Assembly (NCBI GenBank): GCA_002428985.1
Contig: DIYL01000009.1
Location: 1 to 64,000, forward strand
Direction of reading: 5' to 3'
From: Anaerolineales bacterium UBA6055
GTDB taxonomy: Bacteria; Chloroflexota; Anaerolineae; Aggregatilineales; Phototrophicaceae
Length of the DNA stretch: 64,000 nucleotides
Position 1 is the stretch's first letter. Every line of letters starts with the position of its first letter. A program made the position numbers and the translations under genes. This document shows positions 42,894 to 53,500 of the stretch, one piece after another. Below the pieces are notes generated by a model. That model made no database searches, was not told the DNA's origin, and saw only the letters and a program-made list of their open reading frames with translations.

Positions 42894-43526
42894 TCAAGAG
42901 GCTGGTTGTTCCACGTTGATGATCACCTCATGATTAGTGGCGTTATCAAACGCAACCCAGAAGGGACGCACTAATTCATAAGGGCAGTCACCGAATGTCA
43001 TAAATTGTAGGTCGATGGTGATGGTTTGTTGCTCATCATCCCGCACAACATTCCGGATAGTATGATCGGCGGTACAGCCAATGCCATATGTCCATGTGCC
43101 GACAAGAATGCGTCCGTTACTGAAATCGAAGGGATTGCGGATAATCGGACGACGACATAATCCCGAATTTTCGGCAAGGTCATAGAGGTTGATATGTTCT
43201 TCGGCACTCCGCATGATAAAAACTCGTCCGGCAGCATCAGCGACCGACTCAAAACAGAGACCATTCATCACAGTGATTGCGCTTTCTAGGTCAAAGGGCA
43301 TGGGGGTTGCCGTTGGTGGTGGGGTCTCAGTCGGTGTGAGTGTCGGTATAGGTGTGCCATCAGGCTCTGTTTGGGGTGTATTGGTGACAATTGCACCAAC
43401 ACGGACGCTAACAGGTGTCGCTTCTGGAGGCGTTTCATCGGGTAGGACGACATCACACCCAACAACACACAATAACATCAATAGTCCCGACAACGTATAA
43501 CGTAGTACGCGATGATTCGTCATCAA
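42894..43526 (-). CDS. Lipoprotein with Thr/Pro stalk
   Basis: 210-residue lipoprotein. Lipobox CVVGC places the lipidated Cys at 24, and a Thr/Pro-rich stalk runs to about 75. The mature domain has Cys at several positions (GLCFES, GLCRRP, GIGCTAD, GDCPYE) compatible with two disulfides, and ends in beta strands. I do not recognise the fold. It lies 137 bp upstream of the codirectional DUF4139 gene; the divergent hydrolase gene starts 134 bp to its other side. Confidence 0.6.
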   Translation of the reverse strand: MMTNHRVLRYTLSGLLMLLCVVGCDVVLPDETPPEATPVSVRVGAIVTNTPQTEPDGTPIPTLTPTETPPPTATPMPFDLESAITVMNGLCFESVADAAGRVFIMRSAEEHINLYDLAENSGLCRRPIIRNPFDFSNGRILVGTWTYGIGCTADHTIRNVVRDDEQQTITIDLQFMTFGDCPYELVRPFWVAFDNATNHEVIINVEQPAS

Positions 43527-43660
43527 AATCCTAATCCACCTCTATCCGATAGCAATCCTCATCATAGCGTAGAAACGGTAGACATTGAATTCAGAAATCT
43601 TGCAACCTATAATGTCAACCATCTAAAGATGTCTTTGGTATTAGCCAGAAAGTAGTACAG

Positions 43661-44641
43661 ATGAAACGCTCTGCCGTTGTTATTGTTGTTATTTTAGTGC
43701 TGTTTGGATTCGCTTATTTTGGAATTTCATGGTATTTTTCGTCGCAAATTATCGTCCGTGAAACTGTGCCTGTTGGTCGCACAGTGGATGCCGCCCCCAA
43801 TGAAAGCGATAGTGAAACACGTGGCGATTTCGCCCGCTGGCGACCCGAATTTGATGTACCGAATAAAGAAACAGTCAACCTCGATGTAAACGAGGTAACG
43901 TTGGTGCTGGATTATTATGAGAATGAAAATCCAGCGGGATGTGCTGTCATATTTTTGCACGGCTTTAGTGGTGATCGTCAAAACGTAGGCTTATATGGTC
44001 CGATGTTTTATGAACTCGGTTGTGATGTCGCCGCTTATGATGCTCGCTCACATGGTGAGAGTGACAGTGCATACATGACATTCGGGTATCATGAACGCCA
44101 TGAAGCCGATGCGGTCTTACAATGGGTCGCTGATCGTAGTGAAATTGATGTATCACAAGTGGGGATGGTTGGTATCTCTTATGGTGCGGTCACCGCATTA
44201 CAATCACTGCTCGTTGAGCCTGATATTGCCTTTGTCGTTGCCGATTCGCCCCATCAAGATATGCGCACAACTGTAACTGAACAGGCCGTAGCCATCTTCG
44301 GCGATGCGATTCAATTGGTGTCCATCGGTGCATTTGCTGTCTCTGAGATGCGCGCTGACTTTAGTGTCGATGAAACGTCGTCAATCCTTGCGGTTGAACA
44401 AGTTGACACACCCATTCTGATTTTACATTCGCTAGACGATACCTATATTATCCCACGTCATGCCGAAGAAATTTACGAAGCAGCCAATCCCGATACCACC
44501 CGTCTGATTCTACAAGATTATGGCTCACCGCATGCCGAATCTATCCTCGATGATCCTGAGGCTGTCCGCGCTGATATTTATGCGTTCCTGAATGAACTTC
44601 AGCCCGAGTTTGGCGATTTGCAGGAGATGATAGAGAGTTAG
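43661..44641 (+). CDS. Membrane-anchored alpha/beta hydrolase
   Basis: 326-residue serine hydrolase. An N-terminal TM anchor spans about 5-24. The alpha/beta core has the oxyanion region VIFLHGFSGDRQN, nucleophile elbow GISYGA (Ser in GxSxG), Asp in HSLDDTYI and His in GSPHAES. It resembles YfhR/BEM46-type peptidase or esterase proteins (peptidase S9-like fold). The domain probably faces outward. Substrate unknown. The Shine-Dalgarno sequence is weak. A strong terminator follows. Confidence 0.82.
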   Translation: MKRSAVVIVVILVLFGFAYFGISWYFSSQIIVRETVPVGRTVDAAPNESDSETRGDFARWRPEFDVPNKETVNLDVNEVTLVLDYYENENPAGCAVIFLHGFSGDRQNVGLYGPMFYELGCDVAAYDARSHGESDSAYMTFGYHERHEADAVLQWVADRSEIDVSQVGMVGISYGAVTALQSLLVEPDIAFVVADSPHQDMRTTVTEQAVAIFGDAIQLVSIGAFAVSEMRADFSVDETSSILAVEQVDTPILILHSLDDTYIIPRHAEEIYEAANPDTTRLILQDYGSPHAESILDDPEAVRADIYAFLNELQPEFGDLQEMIES

Positions 44642-44647
44642 TTATGC

Positions 44648-44680
44648 ACAGACGTTACCCATTTTTGAGGCAACGTCTGT
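44648..44680. terminator. Bidirectional terminator
   Basis: ACAGACGTT (44648-44656) pairs perfectly with AACGTCTGT (44672-44680), followed by CTTATT. It lies between the hydrolase stop (plus strand) and the hemL stop (minus strand). Confidence 0.7.
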
Positions 44681-44695
44681 CTTATTCTGTAGATT

Positions 44696-45997
44696 TTATT
44701 GGGTTAGCTGTGTCAGCACTGTTTCGGCTGCAGTCAGTGTCTTTTCGATGTGGGCATCGGTATGTGCAAGGCTAACAAACCCTGCCTCGAATTGGCTTGG
44801 TGCAAAGTAAACACCTTCTGCCATCATCGCATGGAAGAACTTACCGTAAAATTCAGTATCCGCATATTGCTTGGCTGTGGCGAAATCCGTAATTTTAGCG
44901 CCTGCTTCTTTTAAGAAATAAGAGCCAAGCATTGTGCCAGCGTGACCCACTTGCATCGGAATATCAAGCTTTTTCGAGATTGCCCGCATACCATCAGCAA
45001 GTTTTGTTGTCTGTGCTGAAATTTTATCGAAATTGTCTTCGTGTTCGAGGACACGAATGGTCATCAGTCCAGCAGTCATTGCGAGTGGATTACCCGAGAG
45101 TGTACCGGCTTGATACATATCGCCAGCTGGCGCGACCTTCTGCATAATTTCGCGTTTACCGGCATATGCTCCGACAGGTAGCCCACCACCGATCACTTTA
45201 CCGAGGCAAGTAATATCAGGGTCAAGATCGAAGGCTTGTTGTGCACCACCCAATGCGACACGGAATCCCGTCATCACTTCATCAAGGATAAATACTGCAC
45301 CGTGTTCATGACATAACTCACTGAGGTCGTGCAGATAATCTTCATCAGGCATCACAAAGCCCATATTGGCGGCAATCGGCTCGACAATCGCGCCAGCAAT
45401 CTCATCAGGGTATTGTTTGAATAACTCTCGCACAGCCTCTAGGTCATTAAACGGGGCAACCAGTGTGTTGTTGGTTGTACCACCCGGAACACCTGGTGAA
45501 TCCGGCAAACCAAAAGTCGCGACACCACTCCCTGCTTGTACAAGTAGCATATCCGCGTGACCATGATAGCATCCAGCAAATTTGATAATTTTGTCACGTC
45601 CTGTATATGCTCTTGCCAACCGCAACGCACTCATACAGGCTTCTGTCCCGCTGTTTACAAAGCGAATCATCTCGATAGAGGGCACGGTGTCGATAACTAG
45701 TTCTGCGAGTTTGTTCTCGATAGCAGTCGGTGCACCATAGCTTGTGCCCTGTGTCACGGCTTGTTGTAATGCAGTAACCACTTCGGGATGCGCATGACCG
45801 AGCACCATCGGTCCCCATGATAATACATAGTCAATCATCTCATTGCCGTCTGCATCGGTGACAATTGCCCCATTTGCACGATCAATAAAGCGAGGGGTTC
45901 CGCCAACGCTTTTAAAAGCGCGCACCGGACTATTCACTCCGCCGGGAAGTAGTTCTTGAGCTCGTGCAAAAAGAGCTTCTGATTTTGTTGTCGTCAT
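44696..45997 (-). CDS. hemL: Glutamate-1-semialdehyde 2,1-aminomutase
   Basis: 433-residue PLP enzyme that converts glutamate-1-semialdehyde to 5-aminolevulinate in the C5 route of tetrapyrrole synthesis. Family features are the N-terminal LFARAQELLPGGVNSPVRAF, NSGTEACMSALRLAR, CYHGHAD, EPIAANMG, FILDEVMTGFR and the PLP lysine K267 in LGKVIGGGLP. The length is normal. No other haem genes are adjacent, although heme O synthase is elsewhere in the window. There is a weak purine-rich ribosome site. Confidence 0.96.
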   Translation of the reverse strand: MTTTKSEALFARAQELLPGGVNSPVRAFKSVGGTPRFIDRANGAIVTDADGNEMIDYVLSWGPMVLGHAHPEVVTALQQAVTQGTSYGAPTAIENKLAELVIDTVPSIEMIRFVNSGTEACMSALRLARAYTGRDKIIKFAGCYHGHADMLLVQAGSGVATFGLPDSPGVPGGTTNNTLVAPFNDLEAVRELFKQYPDEIAGAIVEPIAANMGFVMPDEDYLHDLSELCHEHGAVFILDEVMTGFRVALGGAQQAFDLDPDITCLGKVIGGGLPVGAYAGKREIMQKVAPAGDMYQAGTLSGNPLAMTAGLMTIRVLEHEDNFDKISAQTTKLADGMRAISKKLDIPMQVGHAGTMLGSYFLKEAGAKITDFATAKQYADTEFYGKFFHAMMAEGVYFAPSQFEAGFVSLAHTDAHIEKTLTAAETVLTQLTQ

Positions 45998-46104
45998 AAA
46001 TCAATCACTTTCCTAAAAAAACCTATTCATATGCTTAGTTTACCATTTTACGCTTTTTATACATCAATCGATAGCGTAGCACATTCAGTATTGCATATCA
46101 TTCA

Positions 46105-46710
46105 CTACAACGGATCTTCCACTCCTACCGCTGTTAGACACTCAGCCATTTTGATATAGTCGTCGTCGGTTAAGCTATATTCGTCTGTGGCTTCAGCAGT
46201 CGGAGCAGCCGCAAGTTCAGCTTCAAAATCACAATTCTCCTGATACTCGATATATGGACGCAAGCATTCTTGTGTGACAGCGCGCTGATTTTGCATAATA
46301 TCATCTGTCCAATCTAAACACAGATCACTCCCGCCATAGCCCGTAATTTGATAACAGTACGATACAATATGCAAATAGAGAACTTCCTCATCCGTCACCT
46401 CAATATTTTCGATGCCATAGGGGTCTGGTAGTTGCAGTTGTGTGGGATAGATTAATTGGGGCAGATAGACAAACGCCAGAATCACGCCCAAGATCAAAAC
46501 AGTTGCAAAAACACCAAAGCCAAGCATCTGTGACGAAAATAATGTGGATGGTGTAGACTGCTTCTTTTTATCTTCAAGTTGCGCTAACCACTCTTGTGCC
46601 TTTGGGTGTTCAATTTGCTGGAGCAAAACGCGAGCTTCTTTATATTTCTGTTTGGTGATGAGGTCATGAGCTTGCTGAAACTGTTGTTTTACAGATGGTT
46701 TTTTAGACAT
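46105..46710 (-). CDS. Hypothetical protein, helical N-terminus and one TM
   Basis: 201-residue protein. The N-terminal 45 residues look like one TPR-type helical hairpin (FQQAHDLITKQKYKEARVLLQQIE, then AQEWLAQLED). A TM helix lies at about 60-85 (MLGFGVFATVLILGVILAFVYL). The remaining 115 residues are acidic and would be outside, with Cys pairs (SYCYQITGYG, LCLDW, ECLRP, NCDFE, ECLTAV). I do not recognise it. It is codirectional with the racemase gene upstream. Confidence 0.6.
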   Translation of the reverse strand: MSKKPSVKQQFQQAHDLITKQKYKEARVLLQQIEHPKAQEWLAQLEDKKKQSTPSTLFSSQMLGFGVFATVLILGVILAFVYLPQLIYPTQLQLPDPYGIENIEVTDEEVLYLHIVSYCYQITGYGGSDLCLDWTDDIMQNQRAVTQECLRPYIEYQENCDFEAELAAAPTAEATDEYSLTDDDYIKMAECLTAVGVEDPL

Positions 46711-46815
46711 CTCAATTTACCAATCACTGATCGAGCGTTATTTTCATTATACTGTCAAACTGCCCTATATTCGGTTAAGCGCTCGATCCAATCCTGCTCA
46801 TGATGTCATAGAATC

Positions 46816-47511
46816 TCAGGTAGACTGCATTGCTTGATGTAATGCCGCCCGTGCCAATAACCGTGTCGAATCGAGCGTTGGTAATGGAGAGTTACCGTCG
46901 TTCATAATCAGTGGGATTTCGGTACATCCGAGTATCACGGCATCACATCCATCATCTTTCATGCGATTGATAACCTGCTGGAAATATGTGATGGATGCTG
47001 GATTGGTGTCGCCATAAATTAGCTCATCCATGATAATCCGACTAATTTCGTGACGTTCCTGTGAGGTCGGACGTACATAATCTAAGTCTCGCTGTGTGAG
47101 TTTTTCAGGATAGACCTCACTCTGGACCAGCCATTCTGTTCCTGTCAATCCAAGTCGTTTGTAGCCCTGTTTTACAGCATAGTCAGCAACAACATCAGCA
47201 ATATGCAAAAATGGCAGGGGCAACCGCGATTCAATATAAGGCATCGCTTGATGGACGGTGTTATCAGGGCAGATGACAAAATCCGCTCCCATCTTGACCA
47301 ACTTTTCCATCGATTTCAGCATAACCTCACCGACCTGCGACCATTCATCAGCGAGTAAAGGTTCCATATAATCATTGAGAGGAAATGTGTGCATGGATAC
47401 TTCTGGATGCCCATATGTGCCCAGATACTGTTCGCCCTCTGTACAGATTGTACGGTAGCACAATGCGGCACCTTCTGCCGAAACACCAACTATACCAATA
47501 TGCTGTGTCAT
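46816..47511 (-). CDS. Aspartate/glutamate racemase family protein
   Basis: 231-residue member of the cofactor-independent amino acid racemase family, resembling E. coli YgeA. The two catalytic Cys are visible: C81 in FVICPDNTVH and C196 in ILGCTEIPL. The usual N-terminal GIVGVSAEGAALCYRTI and the PFLHIADV strand are present. ATG 47511 has AGGAG 6 nt upstream; 20 further in-frame codons are unconserved. The substrate amino acid is uncertain; broad-spectrum or Asp/Glu racemisation for cell wall or D-amino acid metabolism is likely. Confidence 0.85.
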   Translation of the reverse strand: MTQHIGIVGVSAEGAALCYRTICTEGEQYLGTYGHPEVSMHTFPLNDYMEPLLADEWSQVGEVMLKSMEKLVKMGADFVICPDNTVHQAMPYIESRLPLPFLHIADVVADYAVKQGYKRLGLTGTEWLVQSEVYPEKLTQRDLDYVRPTSQERHEISRIIMDELIYGDTNPASITYFQQVINRMKDDGCDAVILGCTEIPLIMNDGNSPLPTLDSTRLLARAALHQAMQST

Positions 47512-47753
47512 CACAAGCTCCTGTAACTTTTCCTGAGATTGCCAGTTTGTTGACTGCCTCCAGTATACCAAGCTGCTTCTCGGATAGCATCCTTACAACG
47601 TTATTTAGTTGCATGTAGCCGATATTCTGATCCGATTGATGCAAGTAACGAATGCTGTGGGATTACAATAATAAAACTTAATTTTAACCATAAAAAAATT
47701 GTAGTTTAATAGATATAGGGGGATAGAAATATGAAATCTAGTAGGAAAGCACT

Positions 47754-48116
47754 ATGGTAAACGAAATTTTTTGGTTAGATGACCAGCAATCCATTCTCGT
47801 CCTCAAAATACCGGACTATTGGGATTGGGAAGATATGGGGAGTTGGTTGACGACGATACAAGATCTATTGGATCAGCAGATACTCAGCACAACGGTTATC
47901 GTGGATTTCCAAAACTCGACTTTTGTCCCTAGAGATGCTGTTAAAAAAACACACAAGATATTCCGACATTTACATGGGAATATAGACCCGTTGGTGTTAA
48001 CTGGATTGAGTATATCCCATCGATCTGTATTATCGGCACTCTTTCGCATCTATCCACATTTATCAACGCCTATTGTGCTCATGGACGAACCGTATGATCT
48101 AAGTCGCACAGGATAG
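47754..48116 (+). CDS. Hypothetical small protein
   Basis: 120-residue soluble protein without signal or TM segments. Its alternating strands and helices (SILVLKIPDYWDWEDMGSW, then TTVIVDFQNSTFVP and PIVLMDEPYD) hint at a STAS- or SpoIIAA-like alpha/beta fold, which I cannot confirm. AGGAAA lies 5 nt before the ATG. It ends 4 nt before the next hydrolase gene, so the two are cotranscribed. Confidence 0.55.
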   Translation: MVNEIFWLDDQQSILVLKIPDYWDWEDMGSWLTTIQDLLDQQILSTTVIVDFQNSTFVPRDAVKKTHKIFRHLHGNIDPLVLTGLSISHRSVLSALFRIYPHLSTPIVLMDEPYDLSRTG

Positions 48117-48120
48117 ATTG

Positions 48121-48768
48121 ATGCATATTATCTATTTACACGGTTTTGCGTCATCGCCACTGTCGAAGAAAGCCCAATACTTCAAATCTAAGCTTGAATC
48201 GGATGCGATACAATTTCATATCCCTGATTTGAATGTCCACGATTTTGGGCATTTAACCCTGACCGCTATGATTGAGGCAGTTGCGCAGACCATCCGCACA
48301 TTGCCAGATGGTGATATTGTGCTGATTGGTAGTAGTATGGGTGGGTTAACAGCACTCCATTTTTGTGACCGTTACGCAAGCCAAGAGGCACAACGTGTCA
48401 ATCAGCTAATTTTACTTGCACCTGCACTCGATTTTCTAGCCAATCGGAATCGTCAAAATCCCGATTTGATGACGACATGGCGCGAACAAGGACACTATCC
48501 ATTCTTCAATTATGCGCATAACAAAGAAATGTCGGTCCATTATGGACTCATTGAGGATGTTGCGACATACGATAGTTATACGACTAACGTGGTTATTCCG
48601 ACTTTGATTTATCACGGCAAGAATGATGAAAGTGTCGATGTCGAACAGAGCATCCGTTACGCTAAATCACACGAGCATGTAACATTACATGTACTTGATA
48701 GCGATCATCAATTGTTAGATAAGACTGATGAAATTTTGGCGGGTATTCAAACGGTTATAACGAACTAG
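48121..48768 (+). CDS. YqiA/YcfP-type alpha/beta hydrolase (esterase)
   Basis: 215-residue hydrolase. The start MHIIYLHGFASSPLSKKAQYFKS is typical of the YqiA/UPF0227 group. The nucleophile elbow is LIGSSMGG, Asp is in HGKNDESV and His in LDSDHQLL. ATG 48121 is preferred over TTG 48118. It is a cytosolic carboxylesterase of unknown substrate. It overlaps the 3' end of the convergent DtxR-type gene by 4 bp. Confidence 0.82.
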   Translation: MHIIYLHGFASSPLSKKAQYFKSKLESDAIQFHIPDLNVHDFGHLTLTAMIEAVAQTIRTLPDGDIVLIGSSMGGLTALHFCDRYASQEAQRVNQLILLAPALDFLANRNRQNPDLMTTWREQGHYPFFNYAHNKEMSVHYGLIEDVATYDSYTTNVVIPTLIYHGKNDESVDVEQSIRYAKSHEHVTLHVLDSDHQLLDKTDEILAGIQTVITN

Positions 48769-49448
48769 TCATCATCCGCAGGTTGGACGCGAATTAGCTT
48801 AGCCAAACTATTACCAATTATCCGATATTCTCGCTCCATCTTAAGTTGCATCGGCCCATCAAACGGCGCAACATGAATCACCTCAATGTCACTCCCCGGT
48901 TTCAGTCCAAGTGCTTCCATATATTGTAAGCGATCAAATTCGCGGGTAATCAAACGTGTGATCTTATAACTTTTCTCCGCTTCAACGGTTGATAGTAGCG
49001 CATCTTGTATTGGTGTAATTGTGCCATCTGGCGTTGGAATGGGTTCGCCATGTGGACATAATGTCGGCTGATCGGTCATGTTATACATACGCTCAACAAG
49101 CGCATCACTCAGACCGTCGCTGAGTGTAAGTGCCTCATCATAGACTTGTAACCAACTGATGCCCATTATCTTCACCAGAAATGTCTCGGCTATACGTTGT
49201 TTACGGATATGCTTGAGGGCTTCTATCCGCCCTTGTTCTGTAATGCTAATGCCTTGGTACGGTTCATGATTGAGCAAATCTAGCTCTTTGAGTTTATTCA
49301 CCATACGATTGACAGCAGGGGGGCTGACCATCAGCAAGTCTGCTAATTCTGAGGTGCTGACATAGTCAACTGGCTCAACTTGACGGTCGACTAGACGATA
49401 GATTTCTGCCATATAGGCACGCATTTTGTTGCTAAGTTCAATGGACAT
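48765..49448 (-). CDS. DtxR/MntR family metal-dependent regulator
   Basis: 227-residue iron- or manganese-dependent repressor. An N-terminal winged HTH (about 20-75: VSTSELADLLMVSPPAVNRMVNKLKELDLL) is followed by the dimerisation/metal domain with LCPHGEPIPTPDG, a conserved DtxR metal-site motif. A C-terminal FeoA/SH3-like domain follows (about 155-225: YMEALGLKPGSDIEVIHVAPF). The three-domain layout matches IdeR/SirR. It represses metal uptake or storage genes in the metal-bound state. No metal transport gene adjoins it here. Its 3' end overlaps the convergent esterase gene by 4 bp. Confidence 0.88.
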   Translation of the reverse strand: MSIELSNKMRAYMAEIYRLVDRQVEPVDYVSTSELADLLMVSPPAVNRMVNKLKELDLLNHEPYQGISITEQGRIEALKHIRKQRIAETFLVKIMGISWLQVYDEALTLSDGLSDALVERMYNMTDQPTLCPHGEPIPTPDGTITPIQDALLSTVEAEKSYKITRLITREFDRLQYMEALGLKPGSDIEVIHVAPFDGPMQLKMEREYRIIGNSLAKLIRVQPADDD

Positions 49449-49525
49449 AGGGGGTTTTCGAGTCTTCTATCTTACATTGTAGAGACAAGAAGTATCTTGT
49501 CTCTAACATTCATATGCGAATAAGT

Positions 49526-50257
49526 TTATAAACCGTGTTCAAGACGGGAAATTAAGCGTTCGGGCAGTTTATAATTGCGCATCCGCTCTTGAACATCTCC
49601 AATATCATATGGAATACGACGATGTTCGAAGACACCCGTTTCCATATCAAGGATACCATATGCAGATTTTGGGTTTTGATCTCGGGGCTGTCCGATGCTA
49701 CCGGGATTAATGATTTGTCGTTTGCCATTGAGGTGATGCGGTTGATTATATTGCGGTTGTGCTGAATGGGTATCACCATTTTCATCAACCATTGTATAAA
49801 TCACAGGCTGGTGGGTATGCCCGACAAAACAATAAGGTGTTTCAAAATGTGGGAAATTGAGCGCCGCAATCAATGGCTCTAAGATATATTCCCAAACTGG
49901 TTCGCGTGGGCTAGCATGCACCAGCGTGTAATCCCCAATAACAAAGGTAACAGGTAGCGCTTCCAAAAATTTGGTGTTTTCTGGTGTGAGTGTATCCTGT
50001 GTCCATTCGACAGCCCGTCGCGCATCAGGGTTAAATGTGCGGACATCTAATCGTCCTAACGCCGCCCAGTCATGATTACCTGCTAAACACAGATGTGGGA
50101 GTGTTTTCAGTTTTTCGACACATTCGTTGGGGTCGGGACCATAACCGACCACATCGCCGAGACACCAGACAAAGTCCCACTGACCCTCGGCATCTTTTAG
50201 CACAGTTTCAAACGCCGTATAATTGGCGTGAATATCAGAGATAATTAGTATCCGCAT
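49526..50257 (-). CDS. Metallophosphoesterase (calcineurin-like)
   Basis: 243-residue calcineurin-like phosphoesterase. All metal motifs are present: SDIHAN (8-13), GDVVGYGPDPNE, GNHDW, VHASP and GHTHQP. GYGPDP is characteristic of the YfcE-distant, DR1281/ApaH-like small phosphodiesterase group. The C-terminus has NPGSIGQPRDQNPKSAYGILD. It probably hydrolyses a phosphodiester or dinucleoside phosphate; the substrate is unknown. It is codirectional with the DtxR-type gene, 77 bp apart. Confidence 0.88.
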   Translation of the reverse strand: MRILIISDIHANYTAFETVLKDAEGQWDFVWCLGDVVGYGPDPNECVEKLKTLPHLCLAGNHDWAALGRLDVRTFNPDARRAVEWTQDTLTPENTKFLEALPVTFVIGDYTLVHASPREPVWEYILEPLIAALNFPHFETPYCFVGHTHQPVIYTMVDENGDTHSAQPQYNQPHHLNGKRQIINPGSIGQPRDQNPKSAYGILDMETGVFEHRRIPYDIGDVQERMRNYKLPERLISRLEHGL

Positions 50258-50463
50258 GATGACTTTCCCTACACGGTGAATCAGTGTCCATTATTTTGCT
50301 TACATAAGTAATTGGATATTACCACGCTTTGGTACCCTGCGCGACTCTAACCCCTACGAAATGATATGGGGTTATCCTCACACCCTTGTCTATTCTATCA
50401 TGCTTCTAAGAATATGACCGTGAAGATGTCTGAAATTGTTGAGCCTAGCTTCTCCACAGAATT

Positions 50464-50488
50464 AAGGACGAAGCAATGCCTCGCCCTT
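50464..50488 (-). terminator. Hairpin downstream of giant kinase gene
   Basis: Read on the minus strand, AAGGGCGA pairs with UCGUCCUU including a G-U pair, 38 bp beyond the kinase stop. The tail is AATTCTG rather than a T-run. The rest of the 269-bp gap shows nothing I recognise. Confidence 0.4.
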
Positions 50489-50526
50489 ATCACATCTCGA
50501 TCCTACCGCATGTATTGACTCGAAAA

Positions 50527-53500
50527 TTATTGTCCTAGTGGTGATGTATCACGGACAACAAATGTGTCGAAGTCAGCAGTTGTGCCTTCTTCAACACCGA
50601 GTGCAATTGATCCGGTTAATTTGGTTGCGTTATCCACAAAGACGACAAAGCGATCATTCGCAAAAAATGCCAACTTATCATCTAATGTAATCACCGTCAG
50701 ATTAATCCATTCCGGTAGCGGAGCATTTTCTGCACCGGGGATTGGGCCGCTGTAAAAATCTTGCCGTGAGCGTTGTTCTTCCAGCGAGATATTCAATGTA
50801 TAGTTACCATCAATATCGCGCGAAATCGCGTAACGATAGCCGAAAACACCTTGACCACCAGAGCCACTCTGGGTCGCACGAACATTCATCCACGCTTCAC
50901 CCGTTGTGTTTTCAAGGAAACGTGTTTCAACCGAAACGAGCACATCGGTAGATTTGTTATTAACATTCGCTTCACCTTCATCAGCATCTTCAGGGAAGAG
51001 AGAGATACCCAGATTTGAATTAAACAAACGGAAGGTTGGTACACCCAAATGTGTCATGCGCAAGAAACTTTGATTGGTCGCTGCACTGGGATCAGTTTGA
51101 TATTGTCCCGGCGCATCGCGCCCCCACCATTGCGGTCCTAAGAACGGATCATCAAAGCGGTCGATTAAATCGCTGAGCAAATCACGGAAATCGCGAGATT
51201 CAACTTCTTCACGTAAATCATAAGCGAATTGTGCACCTGTGTCGGTTGTCGCTGCCGATTGGGTGAGTAAACAATCATCGATGCGCAAGAAGTCGGCGGC
51301 ACCTGTGACAAACGCAATTGTTCCGGCAGGTGGTGAAGCAGCGAGTGAATCCTCAAACTCTAGTTCGCCATCTAAGTACAACTCGAAACGATCACCGATG
51401 AAGATAACGTGTAAATCTTGCCATAGACCACGGGTATAGAAATTACGAACTTCTTGGGTAAATGCAGAATCGCCAGCACTGGTTGTAAAGTCTAAGGTCA
51501 AATTACCACCGACGGCATTCATTTCCCACCGGCTACCTTCATTTTCACGCAAGATGATTTGATAGCCACCTTGCTCACTCCAGAGGCGACAGCGCAATTC
51601 AAAGTCGCGAATCGGCGCCATGATCGGTGAGAATTCAACCGCACCACGAATAGCCACATATTGATTACCATTCGCTTCTGTCTCTAGCGTAATCGGCGTA
51701 CTATCAGTGAATTGCCATGTATCGGTCGGAATACTACCCGCTTGGAAGTGGTCACTACTCGGCTCTGCCCGTTGGATGACGATGTCATCAAACCGCATTG
51801 GAGCAGCCCCTGTCAGATTTTGTAAGAAAATATCGCCTGCACCCAATTGTGGCAGATTCAGGTCTTCTTCGAGGGCGACCAACTCTTTATTGAAGTAAAC
51901 AAAAATACGTTGCCCCTCAACCCAAATGGTGTATTCATTCCACTCATTCAATCCAATTGGCAAGCTGACACTCGCTAAACGGATTTCGTTATTGGCTGTT
52001 GCAAAGTCTGTCGGACGTTCGGGAGCGTTTAAGTTATTACGTGTAACAAACAACACACCCTGACGAATATCAATGGCGTTGTATCCCAAGCCATCTGTCT
52101 GGCGGAAAATCAATCGGGTACCTGCAGCATTACCGAGATTAGCACGGAACGATACAACAAAGTCAGGTGCTTCAAGCCATTCAGGAATTTCCAAGCCCAT
52201 AATATGGATGGTCTCTGATGGTTGTGCTTGTCCGAGCAGGATCGTTTGACCACCCTCTGTCACAGTTGTCCATGCGGTTGCAGGATAATCCCATCCCAAT
52301 AACGGCTCGCTTGCTTCAAAATCAGCGACAAACGGCATTAACCCAAGTGGGCGCGGTGTCGGCGATGGTGTCGGCGGATCGGTCGGGCGAATCGTCGGTG
52401 TCGGCGATGCCGTTGCGGTTGCCGTTGGTGTATTGGTCGCGGTTGGCGTTGGCGTTGGTGATGACGTAAATGTTGCCGTCGGTGCGTTGCGTGTTTGTTC
52501 TGCGATGAATGTAGCGGCGACATTTGTAGATAAAATTGCACTCTCGGTCGCTTTAGCATCAGCGGTCATATCTAACGCCACTTGTGTTTCAGCAGCATTG
52601 GTCAGTTCAATCGCATTTGCAGTTGCAGCTTCATTAGTTAGCTCAACAGCAACGAGGGTTGCTGCGTCATCTGTCATTTCGATGACCATTTCGGTAGCAG
52701 CTGTATCGGTTAAACGTACATCAACTGCCTGTTGTGTGCCAGCAGCATCTGTCAATTCGATAACCATCTCGGTTGCGGCTACATCTGTCAATTGTAGGGC
52801 ATCTGCGGTTGCAATAGCATCGGATGTCATTTCGAGTGCAACGTCAGTAGCTTCAGCATTTGTTAGTTGGATGGCTGCTTGTGTCAGTTCTGCATCGGAT
52901 GTCGCAATTGCCGCTTGTGTTTCCGCGACATCTGTCTCTTCCGCAACGACTTGTGCCATAAACACCGCTGTGACTTCATCAGCTTGAGCCGTTGCTTCAT
53001 CGTTTGTTGCTTCAGCATCAGCAGTTTGTGTCAAATCTGGTGTGGAGGTCGGTGTATTGGTTGGTGTCGGTGTATTGGTTGCCGTCGGCGTATCAGTTGG
53101 TGTATGGGTATTCGTCGGCGTATTGGTCGGCGTTAAGGTTGGACCTTCTGTAATTGGGACAACTTCCAAATCTCCAAAAATTGCAGTTACCGCCGCGTTA
53201 CGTAGTACCCAGCCTTCTGTTCCATTGAGGCGTAAGACTAGTATCCAGCGATTATCTTCTGTGCGCCCAATGACTTCAAGTTCTTCGCCTGCATCTAAAG
53301 AGGCAACTACAGCGAAGTTTGCACCGGGACCAACCCGAATATCAATCGCGCGACGTGCCGATAAAATCGGCGCATCTGGCGTTGATGGACCTAAAATGGA
53401 TGTTGCTGTCGGCTCTTCGGTGGGTTCTTCAGTTTCTGTCGGAGCGTCTGTTTCCGTCGGTAAGCTCTCAGCCGTTGCTGTATTCGCCTCAGCTAGGGCA